In this document: one piece after another, positions 1 through 9,352 of the stretch
Position numbering within the stretch: the stretch's first letter is position 1
Layout: every line of letters starts with the position of its first letter
Assembly: GCF_030816155.1 (NCBI RefSeq)
Contig: NZ_JAUSXR010000001.1
Span: forward strand, 1,736,001 to 1,800,000
Origin: Arthrobacter woluwensis
Lineage (GTDB): Bacteria > Actinomycetota > Actinomycetes > Actinomycetales > Micrococcaceae
Direction: 5' to 3'
DNA length: 64,000 nt
Notes under the pieces: model-generated
Told to the model about the DNA's origin: nothing
Seen by the model: only the letters and a program-made list of their open reading frames with translations
The model's database searches: none
Program-made: the position numbers and the translations under genes

Positions 1-1485
1 TTCCTGGATCGCCTGCTTCATCGTGTACGAATGGAACGGCCGGTGGCCGACCTCTCCGTCGGGCTGCGCGAATGCTTCGCCGAACATCTCGAGCGTCTTG
101 TTCTTCGGCGTCGCCGTGAACGCGAAATAGCTGGCGTTCGGCAACAGCTTCTTGCTCTCGATGATCCGGTTGATCTGGTCCTCGACCGTGTCCTCGTCGG
201 TGGCGCTCGCACCGGACAGTGCATGCGACACTGCCGCGGACGTCTTGGACCCCTGGGATGAATGCGCCTCGTCGATCACGATGGCGAACGTGCGATCGCG
301 ATGATCCGCGCCGATGTCGTCCAGGATATAGGGGAACTTCTGCACCGTGGTGAGGATGATCTTCTTACCCGCAGTGATCGCGCGTCGCAGGTCGCCCGAT
401 CGGTCGGCGTGGACGACCGTAGAGCCGACCTGCAGGAACGACTTGATCGTCTGCGTCAGCTGATTGTCAAGGATGACCCGGTCGGTCACGACGATGATCG
501 AATCGAACGCAGTCCGGCCGCCGTGCGCAGCCTCGGTGAGCTGGTGCGTCAACCAGGCGATCGAGTTGGACTTCCCGCTGCCTGCAGAATGCTGGATCAA
601 ATAACGGCGGCCCGCGCCATTCGCTTCGACCTCGGCAAGCAGTCGGCGGACGACGTCGAGCTGGTGGAAACGAGGGAAGATCGCCTTCGACTTTTTCTTC
701 CCCGTTTTCTGATTCTTCTCGACGACGACCTGCGCGTAGTTCTCGATGATCCCCGCGAGGCTCTCCGGGGCGAGCACTCGCGTCCAGAGGTAGTCCGTCA
801 TAATCCCATCGGGGTTCGGCGGGTTGCCGGCACCGTCGTTGAAACCCTGGTCGAAAGGAAGGAACCACGAGGAAGACCCCTTGAGCTCGGTGCAGAACCT
901 CACTCTCTGGTCGTCAAGCGCGAAGTGAGCGATCGTCCGCCCGAACGCGAACAGCGGCTCGCGCGGATCCCGGTCGCGCTGGTACTGCTGCACCGCATCA
1001 TCGACCGTCTGTTTCGTGATGTTGTTCTTCAGCTCGAACGTAAACACAGGCAGACCGTTCACGAACGCGACGAGATCGACCGAGTCGCCGGTGTTGCTGA
1101 CACTGTGGTGCACCTGCCGAGTGATGACAAACCGGTTGGCGTTGAACAGCTCGACGGCCTTCGGGTTACCTGCTGCAGGCGTCGGGTAATACAGATCGAC
1201 GTGGTGTCCGAGATGGTCGACACCGTTACGGAGCACATGGACGACTCCGCGCTTCGTGATCTCACCTTGGACCCGGGCCAGGAACTTGTGGCGTGTGGGC
1301 GAATCATCTGCGAGTCCGAGCGAATCGATAAGCCCTGCCTGCGTGGTCTCGACGAAGGTAGCGAAGTTAACAAGGTCAAGGGCATACGAGGCGGCGTAGT
1401 CTCTCGGCGAACCTTCAGCCCAGCCTCCCCCGACCATCTGCTTGACGATGAGCGCCTCCAGGCTCTCCTCATTGAGATACTGCAT
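1..1485 (-). CDS. hsdR: Type I restriction enzyme R subunit HsdR (partial, cut by left edge)
   Basis: This is the N-terminal ~495 residues of a type I restriction endonuclease motor/nuclease subunit; the reading frame is open to base 1. Visible parts are a PD-(D/E)XK-type nuclease segment with PVFTFELKNN near residue 150, a Walker A motif (HSAGSGKSNS near 300), a DEAH-type box (VIDEAHSS near 405) and helicase motif III (FTATP near 457). These fit ATP-dependent DNA translocation and cleavage by an HsdR2M2S complex. The start is ATG at 1485, 2 nt after the hsdS stop; a GGAGGAG ribosome-binding site lies inside the end of hsdS, so the two are probably translationally coupled. It is the last visible gene of the hsdM-gmrSD-hsdS-hsdR operon. 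Confidence 0.93.
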   Translation of the reverse strand, partial: MQYLNEESLEALIVKQMVGGGWAEGSPRDYAASYALDLVNFATFVETTQAGLIDSLGLADDSPTRHKFLARVQGEITKRGVVHVLRNGVDHLGHHVDLYYPTPAAGNPKAVELFNANRFVITRQVHHSVSNTGDSVDLVAFVNGLPVFTFELKNNITKQTVDDAVQQYQRDRDPREPLFAFGRTIAHFALDDQRVRFCTELKGSSSWFLPFDQGFNDGAGNPPNPDGIMTDYLWTRVLAPESLAGIIENYAQVVVEKNQKTGKKKSKAIFPRFHQLDVVRRLLAEVEANGAGRRYLIQHSAGSGKSNSIAWLTHQLTEAAHGGRTAFDSIIVVTDRVILDNQLTQTIKSFLQVGSTVVHADRSGDLRRAITAGKKIILTTVQKFPYILDDIGADHRDRTFAIVIDEAHSSQGSKTSAAVSHALSGASATDEDTVEDQINRIIESKKLLPNASYFAFTATPKNKTLEMFGEAFAQPDGEVGHRPFHSYTMKQAIQE

Positions 1486-1487
1486 GC

Positions 1488-2831
1488 TCACTCCTCCAAA
1501 TTCTCGCTCAGTGCTTCCTCGAGTTCATCGTCGAGGCTCGTCCCAAGTTCGTCAAACATCTCGGGCAAATCCGGCAGATCCGCAGCAATAGCCCGAACAT
1601 CAACTTGCCCCGTTACCACATCGGCGACAAGGCGAGTGCGGAACTCCTGCAGTAGTACCAATTCCTGGTTTATCCTGGACACCGTTTCAGAGGTCATCTC
1701 TCGAACCTTACGGAGCTTTCCAAGGATCTCGTCCTGCAAAGACAATTCAGGCACACGTACAGGTATCGCGCCCACGTCACCTACGCGCAGGTGCCCTACG
1801 GTGCTACCGTTCATTGCGACGCTAATAAATTCCCTCGCTGGCGAATCATAGAGTGCGCGCACCAAGAACTCGGCACGTATCAATGCAGGATCCGGGCGGT
1901 ACATCATCATTCGTTGACCGAGGCACACGTCGACGCCGCCGGGGACTAGTGCCGCTTCTCCCGCCGGAGCTTCACGCGTAAAGAGAACGTCGCCGACCCC
2001 GGGAACACCGCGCTGCGTCCACTCACGAAAGTTCTCCTCGTTGGTAGGGTAACTTCCCTCCATGGAGAACTTCCCGTCCCTGACGCACGTGGTGCGGATG
2101 ACATGAAATCCTCCCTCCGCGACATATTCGGGGGTTCGGTTTTTACAATCGATGATGCGAATACATACGTCTTTCGCGCGAAGTATCGGCGCGTCCAGCG
2201 CAGAGAAAATTGAGCGAACGAGCACTGCTTGTTCCTCTTGTAGCAGCGCGATGATTCGGCGCTTCGCGGCGACGGCTTTGTCGATGCGGGAGTTCGCATG
2301 GCCGAGATACTTCACGATCGCGGCCTGCTCACTTGCCGTGGGAACGGGAAGCATCTGAGCGCCGAACATCTCGAAGCGAAAGTCTGTCGACCTCTCCCGC
2401 ACGCCCTTCGAGAGCGCGAGAATCCAAGAACTTCGAGCCATTTCGCGAACGACAGCAGCGTAGTAGTACGGGTTCGCATTTTGTCTTGGCACACAGACGC
2501 TATAGACAGGGGTACCTTTCCCGTCGCTATCTGAGACCCCAACGGCTCCGGCGAACGCGTCCATCGCGTGGATCACCAGGTCGCCCTTTCGGATGCCCTG
2601 GTATCCGATCTCTTTCAATGACTCTGTAAAACCCGTTGACCGCCGTCGACTCCTGAGCGTGACCATGCCATCCCGAAAGCACGTGACGACCCCGTCAGAC
2701 GCCATGGGCTCACGGTGAACGCGCACAAATAGGGATTTTCCCCGTTCAAGACCCCAATGGCGGGGCAACTTGGGTGCCCAGCCCACAGGCGTCTCGGTCA
2801 TGTCCGCGTACTCCGGCAACTGATGGAACAT
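1488..2831 (-). CDS. hsdS: Type I restriction-modification specificity subunit HsdS
   Basis: The 447-residue product has the usual S-subunit plan: two target recognition domains (about residues 15-165 and 210-365), each followed by a conserved helical spacer (PTASEQAAIVKYLGHA.. near 165 and ELSLQDEILGKLRKV.. near 365). It would set the DNA sequence recognised by the HsdM/HsdR complex. I chose ATG 2831 (MFHQLPEY) because it overlaps the upstream stop as TAATG and has a GGGAGG site about 9 nt upstream; the frame also runs further 5' without a good ribosome site. Base composition drops in the recognition domains (about 2000-2500), as is common for exchanged specificity modules. The specificity cannot be predicted from sequence. 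Confidence 0.93.
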   Translation of the reverse strand: MFHQLPEYADMTETPVGWAPKLPRHWGLERGKSLFVRVHREPMASDGVVTCFRDGMVTLRSRRRSTGFTESLKEIGYQGIRKGDLVIHAMDAFAGAVGVSDSDGKGTPVYSVCVPRQNANPYYYAAVVREMARSSWILALSKGVRERSTDFRFEMFGAQMLPVPTASEQAAIVKYLGHANSRIDKAVAAKRRIIALLQEEQAVLVRSIFSALDAPILRAKDVCIRIIDCKNRTPEYVAEGGFHVIRTTCVRDGKFSMEGSYPTNEENFREWTQRGVPGVGDVLFTREAPAGEAALVPGGVDVCLGQRMMMYRPDPALIRAEFLVRALYDSPAREFISVAMNGSTVGHLRVGDVGAIPVRVPELSLQDEILGKLRKVREMTSETVSRINQELVLLQEFRTRLVADVVTGQVDVRAIAADLPDLPEMFDELGTSLDDELEEALSENLEE

Positions 2832-4697
2832 TAGTTGTCCTCCCCAATCCCCGCAGCGCGAAGCAGGTCTGCAGGGTTCCACACATGGTTGGCGATGGCG
2901 CGGTACAACTCGCCACGCTCCGTAATCGACTCAGCGGTGAAGGCCTCGTACGGGCGGAAATCGAGTCCGCTGTCGGCCACGAAATGCAGGAAACCAGGAT
3001 TCTTCTCGTACGCCTGCGGATCGAGTGATGCGGCGAGCAGATTCTGAGAGTAGTAGCGCGGACGCTTCTGCTCATAGGTGTCGTCGCTGTAGCTGCCGTT
3101 GTGCTGCTTGGGGAGCAGCAGCAGGTCGCCGATGCGGTTGCGGTGGCGCGCGAAGTCGGACTCATGCGGGAACTCGTCCGCGAACCGGCTCGGGTGGTTT
3201 GCCCAGATGTGCTCGACCTCGTACCGCACGCCGTTGCTTCCGGTCAGCTCGACGTAATTCGATGCTTGTCCAGAGCGCGTCGTGACGTGGTCGGTGATGC
3301 GGGCGAGGATCCGATGCAGCTGTGCTCGGTTCTGCTGGTGCACGACGAGGTCGTCGTTCGTGTCGAACTTCTCCCCTTCGTTCGCCAGGTAGCGGTGGAG
3401 CTCCCGGGCGAGCTCCCCCACCCTGAGCCCGCGGATGCGGAACATGAGGGTCGTCATCGCATACTGCATCGTGGAGTAGTCGGTGGAGCGCGAGTTCCAG
3501 ATGCGCCAGGCGAGCAGGATGTCGATGAACCGGGCGACGATCTCCAGCTTCGCGTCGACGGTCGCGGCGTTGTCCTCGACGCGCAGCGGCGCGAGCAGCA
3601 TCTGATCCTGCAGGGTGAAGCGGTGATCTGCGTTGAACCGGATGAATCGCAGCGGGCTCGCGGCGTCATACGATGCCTCGGCCTGTGAGATGCGCTCGTA
3701 CTGGCGCGCGTAGAAGTCCAGATCGCGGGTCACGAAGTCGCTGAACGCGTCGGACGACACCAGCCCGATACGCTTGGCGTCGTTGCGCAGCCAGCGATGG
3801 AACTCAGTGCCGATCCGATCCCAGTCCTGGGGCTTGGCGTCCTTCTTCCGCTCACGGATCTTGGTGGCGTACTGGCTGCGCAGCCAAGTCTTCAAGAAGT
3901 CGGAGCTGAGTCCCTCGCCGAGGTCTTCGAGTCGGCGCATCCAGGACCGCCAGAGGTCGTTGGCCTTCGCGCGCGGTGTCCCGCCATCGATGTTCGCGAG
4001 CAGGTATCCCTTGAGCATGTCCGCCGGCGTGAGCTTGAGTCCGCGATCGTTCATCGTCTCGAAGATCGCGTACGCATCGTCGTCGTTGTAAGCGGTGATC
4101 TGCACGATCTGGACGCGGTCTTTCAGCCAGTCGATGAAGTAGGGCAATGCCTCGCCCTTGAGCTCGTCCGGGAAGAGCCCCTCGATCTCGGCATACCGCG
4201 CGACGAGCGTGCGCACCGACTCGACGGACTCGGCAGGTGCTTCGAACTCGCCGGTCTCGAAGAGCCCGTACATGCAGTCGGTGCGGTCGGGGACGTCAAG
4301 GTTGAACGACCTCTCGCCGTACGCCTCGGAGTAGATTAGCTCGTCGATCTTCACCTCTGGGGTTCCGAGCTCTGCCTGCAGACGTCGGAGGTAGGTGAGG
4401 AACAGGGTAAGGGTGGTGAGCCGCTGCTGTCCGTCGACGACGAACGGCTGGTTGCCCTTCTGGGAGACGATGATAGAGCCGAGGTAGTAACCCGGGGTAG
4501 CCACCGACGGTCGTCCGCTTGTGGTCCGGGCTGTACAGCTGCAGGAACTTCCCCGTGAGGTCGGTGATGAGGTCGGAGAGCTGCTTCGATTCCCACTTGT
4601 ACTCGCGCTGGTAATAGTCGATCGAGTACTTCTTGTCCTTCAGCACCTCTGCGATCGTCTTCGCGACTCCGTCGATGCTGTTCGCTCTTTCGCTCAT
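2831..4697 (-). pseudogene. GmrSD-like DUF262/DUF1524 protein, one-base frameshift
   Basis: Two overlapping frames together encode one ~620-residue protein. The N-terminal ~66 residues start at ATG 4697 (MSERANSIDGVAK), and the rest is in the next frame from about 4495. The junction lies in a CCCCGGG run (about 4491-4497 on the plus strand); removing one base restores GGYPGYYLGSI. The N-terminal DUF262 part carries the NTPase-linked motif VVDGQQRLTTLTL. The C-terminal DUF1524 part has a His-Me finger-like segment (YEVEHIWANHPSRF). GmrSD-type enzymes are type IV restriction systems that attack modified DNA. The gene sits between hsdM (4-nt overlap) and hsdS (1-nt overlap), so it was built into the operon. 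It is either a real inactivating indel or a homopolymer sequencing error. Confidence 0.85.
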
Positions 4698-6667
4698 GCG
4701 AGGTCCCCCGCGATCTCGGAGATCAGGTTGTCGGTCTCCGCCTCCAGTGCACGGATGTCTGCCTGGATCTCGGCCAGGGTGCGCATGGGGGCGGGCTTGT
4801 AGAAGTGACGCGTGAAGGAGATCTCGTAGCCGATCTTCGTCTTCGAGTCGTCTATCCAGGCGTCCGGCGCATACGGCCCGACTTCCCGGCGGAAGAACGC
4901 CTCGACGCCGTCAACGTAATCTCCGGCTGGCTCGGTCAGCGGCACCTGCTCGGTGTCGCGCAATTCCATGTCGGGCTCGTACTCAACCACTCGAGTGCGA
5001 CCGTCGATGACCGCTTCATACCGTCCGTGCAGTGGATCGGGCTTCGCCGAGTCTGGGAAGGCCTTCCGGATGACTGGCGGCGCAGTTTCGTCACGCACAC
5101 CGTCCTCCTTCAGCTGCTTGATTTCTTTCGCGGTGTACACGTGGTTCGGATCAGTTCCGGCGATTCGGAGTGGACGCTCGACGATGATCTTGCGGTAGCC
5201 GAAGTCGACTCCGTCGAAGACCTTCGAGTGATCGGTGTCCGCATACTCGTCAAACGCCGCGAAGGCCTCGAGCACCTTGTCGGCGTCGGAGGCGCTGACC
5301 TCCACGCCCTTCTCACCAAGGTTCTTGCGCAATGGTGTCGACCATCCCGTCGCATCGATGAGCTGCACTTTGCCGCGCCGGCGCTCCTCCTTGCGGTTCG
5401 AAAGCACCCACACGTAGGTGGCGATGCCAGTGTTGTAGAACATCTTCAGCGGAAGCGCGACAATGGCCTCGAGCCAGTCGTTCTCGATGATCCAGCGGCG
5501 GATGTTGCTCTCACCCTGGCCGGCGTCACCTGTGAACAGAGAAGAACCGTTGTGAACGGAGGCGATGCGTGACCCACGAGCCGTGTCGTGCTTCATCTTC
5601 GAGATGAGGTTCGCCAGGAACATCAGCTGACCATCACTGCTGCGGGTGACGAGCGAGTACTCGGGGTCACCAGCGTGCGTGACGACGAACCGCGGGTCGA
5701 TGATCTTTTTCGCCCCGCCGAGCCGGTCCCGGTCCGTCTTCCAGCTCTTGCCGTAGGGCGGGTTGGAGAGCATGAAGTCGAACTCCTGCCCTGCGAACGC
5801 GTCGTTCGAGAGGGTCGAGAACTCGGGCCCCCCGACGATGTTGTCGGCTTCGGCACCCTCGCCCTTCAAGATCAGATCGGCCTTCGCGATCGCGTAGGTC
5901 TCCGCGTTGATTTCCTGGCCGTAGAGGTGCGTGGAGATCTTCTTGCCAGATGGCTCCGTGAGCTGCTTCAGGGTCTCTTCGGCGACGGTGAGCATGCCGC
6001 CGGTGCCCATCGCGCCGTCGTAGAGGCGGTAGGTTCCCGAGGGGATTTCGTCGGCGATCGGCTCGAACATCAACCGGGTCATCAGGCGCACGGCATCGCG
6101 GGGCGTCCAGTGCTCGCCTGCCTCTTCGTTGTTGTCCTCGTTGAACTTGCGCACAAGCTCCTCGAAGACAGTGCCCATTCCGTGGTTGTCGATCCCGCGC
6201 GGGGACAGGTCGAGATCGGGGCTGAGGAACTTCTCGATCAGCGCGCCAAGAGCATCCGCCTTGGTCAGGCGCGGAAGCTGGTGGCGGAACTCGAAGTTGT
6301 CGATGATCTCCTGCACGTTCGGGGAGAAGCCGTCGAGGTAGGCCTCGAAGTTCTGCCGGAGTCGTGTCGAGTTCGCGGTGCTGCGAAGGTCCTTCAGCGT
6401 GAAGCCGGAATGGTTGTAGAAGTCCTGCTTCGCCGCTTGCCGGAGTGGTCCATCTTGATTGGCGATGCCCGCGGCATCGAGCGTCGCCTTCATCGCCTTG
6501 ACCGCGTCACGCGTGGGCTCAAGGACGCTGTCCAGGCGTCGCAGCACCGTGAACGGAAGGATCACGTCTCGGTACTTACCTCGCACGTAGAGGTCACGAA
6601 GCACGTCATCGGCGATGCCCCAGATCAGAGAGACGATGCGTGCGTGGTCAATGGCGTTATCAGGCAA
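4694..6667 (-). CDS. hsdM: Type I DNA methyltransferase subunit HsdM
   Basis: This 657-residue N6-adenine methyltransferase subunit has an N-terminal HsdM helical domain (MPDNAIDHARIVSLIWGIAD..), an AdoMet-binding motif I (DGAMGTGGM near residue 220) and the catalytic NPPY motif (LSNPPYGKSW near 305). It would methylate host DNA within HsdM2S and protect it from HsdR. A C-terminal helical tail (MRTLAEIQADIRALEAE) resembles the part that contacts HsdS. It is the first gene of the restriction operon and overlaps the next gene by ATGA. No clear Shine-Dalgarno-like site precedes ATG 6667. Confidence 0.95.
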   Translation of the reverse strand: MPDNAIDHARIVSLIWGIADDVLRDLYVRGKYRDVILPFTVLRRLDSVLEPTRDAVKAMKATLDAAGIANQDGPLRQAAKQDFYNHSGFTLKDLRSTANSTRLRQNFEAYLDGFSPNVQEIIDNFEFRHQLPRLTKADALGALIEKFLSPDLDLSPRGIDNHGMGTVFEELVRKFNEDNNEEAGEHWTPRDAVRLMTRLMFEPIADEIPSGTYRLYDGAMGTGGMLTVAEETLKQLTEPSGKKISTHLYGQEINAETYAIAKADLILKGEGAEADNIVGGPEFSTLSNDAFAGQEFDFMLSNPPYGKSWKTDRDRLGGAKKIIDPRFVVTHAGDPEYSLVTRSSDGQLMFLANLISKMKHDTARGSRIASVHNGSSLFTGDAGQGESNIRRWIIENDWLEAIVALPLKMFYNTGIATYVWVLSNRKEERRRGKVQLIDATGWSTPLRKNLGEKGVEVSASDADKVLEAFAAFDEYADTDHSKVFDGVDFGYRKIIVERPLRIAGTDPNHVYTAKEIKQLKEDGVRDETAPPVIRKAFPDSAKPDPLHGRYEAVIDGRTRVVEYEPDMELRDTEQVPLTEPAGDYVDGVEAFFRREVGPYAPDAWIDDSKTKIGYEISFTRHFYKPAPMRTLAEIQADIRALEAETDNLISEIAGDLA

Positions 6668-6890
6668 AGCACTTCCTTCAGGTCTTGCGAGAAGAGCAGT
6701 TTCAAGGCATGCATAGCTGTGCTGCGTTCAACCGCATGGACAGGATATCGCTCGCTTCTGGTTGCCGCTGACCGGCCCGGCATTGGTTCTTCGCGTCCAA
6801 GCCGAAGGTGCATCCAACGAGCACGTACAGTTGATCGGCTCCGTTCGAATCTCTTCTAGGTCATGACGGGAGACGGTCCCGCACCGCTCG

Positions 6891-7697
6891 TCAGCGCGCC
6901 CGCAGCTCCCAGAACGCGACGGCGGACGCCGCCGCCACATTGAGCGAGTCCACGCCGGGCCGCATGGGGATCTCCACCGCGACGTCGGCCGCCTCCAGCG
7001 CCTCGGGCGTGACGCCGGCGCCCTCGGTCCCGAGGATCAGGGCGAGCCGCTCCGGGCTGCGCGCCGCGAGAGCGTCGATGGTCAGGGACTCCGGCGTGAG
7101 CTCCATGGCCGCCACCGTGAAGCCCGCCGCCTGCAGCTCCCCGATCCCGTCGGGCCAGGAGTCCAGCCGGGCCCACGGCACCTGGAAGACCGTGCCCATG
7201 CTCACGCGGATCGACCGGCGGTACAGCGGGTCGGCGCAGCGCGGCGTCACCAGCACCGCATCGATGCCCAGGCCGGCGGCGCTGCGGAACATGGCCCCGA
7301 GGTTCGTGTGGTCCGTGATGTCCTCCAGCACGGCGACCCGCCGCGCGCCGTCGAGCACCTCCTGCAGCGCACGGGGCGCGGGCCGCTCCATGGCGGCCAG
7401 GGCGCCCCGGTGGAGGTGGAAGCCGGTGATCTCCTCCAGGACCGCGGACTCCCCCACGTACGCCGGGACGTCGGGGAACTGTTCCAGGACGTCGGCGAGG
7501 TCCTTGATCCACTTCTCCGTGAGGAAGAAGGAGCGGGGGCGGTGACCGGCGGCGATGGCCCGCCGCACCACGCGGGACGACTCCGCGATGTACAGGCCGC
7601 GCTCGGGTTCGGTCTTCAGGCGCAGCTGAACGTCGGTGAGGTTGCGGTAGTCGGCGATCCGGGGATCGGAGGCGTTCTCAAGGGCGATGAAGGGCAC
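6891..7697 (-). CDS. TrmH/SpoU-family RNA 2'-O-methyltransferase
   Basis: The 268-residue SPOUT-fold methyltransferase probably methylates a ribose 2'-OH in rRNA or tRNA; the exact nucleotide is unknown. It shows the three SpoU motifs in order: DHTNLGAMFRSAAGLG near residue 133, LILGTEGAGV near 220, and IPMRPGVDSLNVAAASAVA near 243. An N-terminal RNA-binding substrate domain precedes them. The start is GTG 7697. The gene begins 7 nt after the TSUP gene and is last in an ABC ATPase-TSUP-SpoU operon. The family assignment is firm, the substrate is not. Confidence 0.92.
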   Translation of the reverse strand: MPFIALENASDPRIADYRNLTDVQLRLKTEPERGLYIAESSRVVRRAIAAGHRPRSFFLTEKWIKDLADVLEQFPDVPAYVGESAVLEEITGFHLHRGALAAMERPAPRALQEVLDGARRVAVLEDITDHTNLGAMFRSAAGLGIDAVLVTPRCADPLYRRSIRVSMGTVFQVPWARLDSWPDGIGELQAAGFTVAAMELTPESLTIDALAARSPERLALILGTEGAGVTPEALEAADVAVEIPMRPGVDSLNVAAASAVAFWELRAR

Positions 7698-7704
7698 CCA
7701 AGGA

Positions 7705-8490
7705 TTATGCCAGCAGCTTGCCCAGCATCACGGCCAGTGCCAGGAGGCCCAGCACCACGATCACGGTGCGGAGCACCACGGGCTTGAGCTTCTGCCCGAT
7801 CTTCGCGCCCAGCAGGCCGCCGATCAGGGACGAGACGGCGATGAGGGCCACCACGGGCCAGCTGATCCGGTCGAAGGCGAACAGCAGATAGGACACCGCC
7901 GCGACGACGTTGACCGCGAGGACCAGGAAGTTCTTCATCGCGTTGGCCTGCTGCATGGTGCCGGCCATGAAAACACCGAGGATGCCCACCAGCAGCACGC
8001 CCTGAGCGGCCACGAAGTAGCCTCCGTAGACGCCCGCCAGGAACACCAGGATCAGGAGCAGGACACCGTGGTTCTTGTCCTTGAGGGCGTTGCCCGGCAC
8101 CTGCTCGCGGTTCCGGACCCAGCGCTGCAGCCGGGGCTGGAAGACCACCAGGAGGAGGGCGCACACGATCAGCACCGGGGCGACGTACTGGAACACCTCC
8201 TCCGGGAGGTGCAGCAGGAGATAGGCGCCGGTGACCCCGCCGAGCAGGGAGGCCGGCATGAGGGTGGCCAGCGACCGCCAGCGGCCCTGCAGCTGCTTGC
8301 GGTACCCGAGGGCGCCGGAGACGTTGCCCGCGATGAGGCCCATGGCGTTGCTGATGGATGCCGTCACGGGAGCCGTGCCCAGCGCGACCAACACGGGGAA
8401 CGTCACGAGCGTGCCCGAGCCCACCACCGTGTTGATGGTCCCGGCCCAGATGCCCGCGAGGAAGATCAGCGCGCCGTGCAGCCACTCCAT
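7705..8490 (-). CDS. TSUP-family (TauE/SafE) membrane transporter
   Basis: This 261-residue integral membrane protein of the TauE/SafE family has about eight hydrophobic segments. The hallmark N-terminal repeat GxxAGTINTVVGSGTL near residues 15-28 and its weaker second repeat (FLAGVYGGYFVAAQGVLL) are both present. Members export sulfite, sulfoacetate or related organic anions; the substrate here cannot be read from sequence. It lies 12 nt after the ABC ATPase and 7 nt before the SpoU methyltransferase, so the three are probably co-transcribed although functionally unrelated. Confidence 0.9.
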   Translation of the reverse strand: MEWLHGALIFLAGIWAGTINTVVGSGTLVTFPVLVALGTAPVTASISNAMGLIAGNVSGALGYRKQLQGRWRSLATLMPASLLGGVTGAYLLLHLPEEVFQYVAPVLIVCALLLVVFQPRLQRWVRNREQVPGNALKDKNHGVLLLILVFLAGVYGGYFVAAQGVLLVGILGVFMAGTMQQANAMKNFLVLAVNVVAAVSYLLFAFDRISWPVVALIAVSSLIGGLLGAKIGQKLKPVVLRTVIVVLGLLALAVMLGKLLA

Positions 8491-8502
8491 GACGGGCGGC
8501 TC

Positions 8503-9288
8503 CTAGGCGCGGGCGCGGGCGGTGTACCGTCCGGCGTCGTGCGTGACGGTCAGCGGCAGGCCGAAGGTGGTGCTGAGGTGATCCTCGGTCAGCACGTTGG
8601 CGATCGGGCCGGCGGTCACCACCTCGCCGTCACGCAGCAGCAGCGCGTGCGTGAACGACGGCGGGACCTCCTCCAGGTGATGCGTCACCAGGATGGTCAC
8701 CGGGGACATCGGGTCGGCGGCGAGTTTGGACAGCTCGGCGACGAGCTCCTCGCGGCCGCCGAGATCCAGGCCGGCGCCGGGCTCGTCGAGGAGGAGCAGT
8801 TCGGGGTCGGTCATGAGGGCACGCGCGATCTGGGTGCGCTTGCGTTCGCCTTCGCTCAGCGTGGCGAACTGCCGGTTGAGGAGGGGGCCCATCCCCCAGG
8901 CGTTCAGGAGGCGGAAGGCGCGGCGCTCATCGGCGCGTTCGTAGCCCTCACGCCAGCGGCCGGTCACGCCGTAAGCGGCGGTGACCACCACGTTCAGAAC
9001 GGTCTCGTCCTCCGGGATGTGGTTGGCCAGAGCGGCCGAGGAGAGCCCGATCCGGGGACGCAGTTCGAAGACGTCCACGCGGCCGAGGCGCTCGTCGAGG
9101 ATGTCCACGGTGCCGTCGCTCGGGTGCATCCGCGCACCCGCCAGCTGGAGCAGCGTGGTCTTGCCCGCGCCGTTCGGACCGAGCACCACCCACCGCTCGC
9201 CGTCGTTGACCTGCCAGGAAACATCGTTCAGAAGTGTTTTCCGGCCCCGGCGCACCGAGACATGGCTCAACTGGAGGACTTCACTCAT
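8503..9288 (-). CDS. Stand-alone ABC transporter ATP-binding protein
   Basis: This 261-residue ABC ATPase has Walker A (GPNGAGKTTLL), signature-like LSEGERKR, Walker B (LLLLDEPGAG) and the switch His (VTHHLEE). No permease or binding protein is adjacent, so its role is unknown; related single-domain proteins of this ModF-like shape occur across actinobacteria. I chose ATG 9288 (MSEVLQLSHVSV), although the frame is open to 9333. No Shine-Dalgarno-like site precedes it, and a TAGGGT hexamer ends 8 nt upstream of the ATG, so the transcript may be leaderless. It is divergent from serB. Confidence 0.88.
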   Translation of the reverse strand: MSEVLQLSHVSVRRGRKTLLNDVSWQVNDGERWVVLGPNGAGKTTLLQLAGARMHPSDGTVDILDERLGRVDVFELRPRIGLSSAALANHIPEDETVLNVVVTAAYGVTGRWREGYERADERRAFRLLNAWGMGPLLNRQFATLSEGERKRTQIARALMTDPELLLLDEPGAGLDLGGREELVAELSKLAADPMSPVTILVTHHLEEVPPSFTHALLLRDGEVVTAGPIANVLTEDHLSTTFGLPLTVTHDAGRYTARARA

Positions 9289-9296
9289 GACATAAA

Positions 9297-9346
9297 ACCC
9301 TAGGGTAAAAGTGGGTTCCATGGATAACCGCAACGCTGGCTACCAT
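9297..9346. promoter_or_regulatory. Divergent promoter region of ABC ATPase and serB
   Basis: The 64 bases between the two start codons hold a perfect 10-bp palindrome ACCCTAGGGT (9297-9306) flanked by A/T runs. A -10-like TACCAT at 9341-9346 has its last base six nucleotides before the serB ATG, the spacing of a leaderless start. A TAGGGT element faces the other way. This is inference from sequence only. Confidence 0.4.
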
Positions 9347-9352
9347 GGCTGA

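Noticed and set aside
262-1851. Long plus-strand open frame opposite hsdR/hsdS
   Set aside because: It is antisense to clear HsdR motifs, has no ribosome site and its Arg/Asp/Val-rich translation fits a GC-driven shadow.
1-6667. Restriction operon as part of a larger mobile island
   Set aside because: Lower GC in hsdS hints at transfer, but no integrase, transposase, terminal repeats or tRNA border lie in the window, so island limits cannot be claimed.
6800-6880. GTTCGAATC sequence resembling a tRNA T-loop, possibly an att site for the restriction island
   Set aside because: The flanking bases do not form a T-stem and no acceptor or anticodon arm could be found; no integrase or matching repeat was seen.
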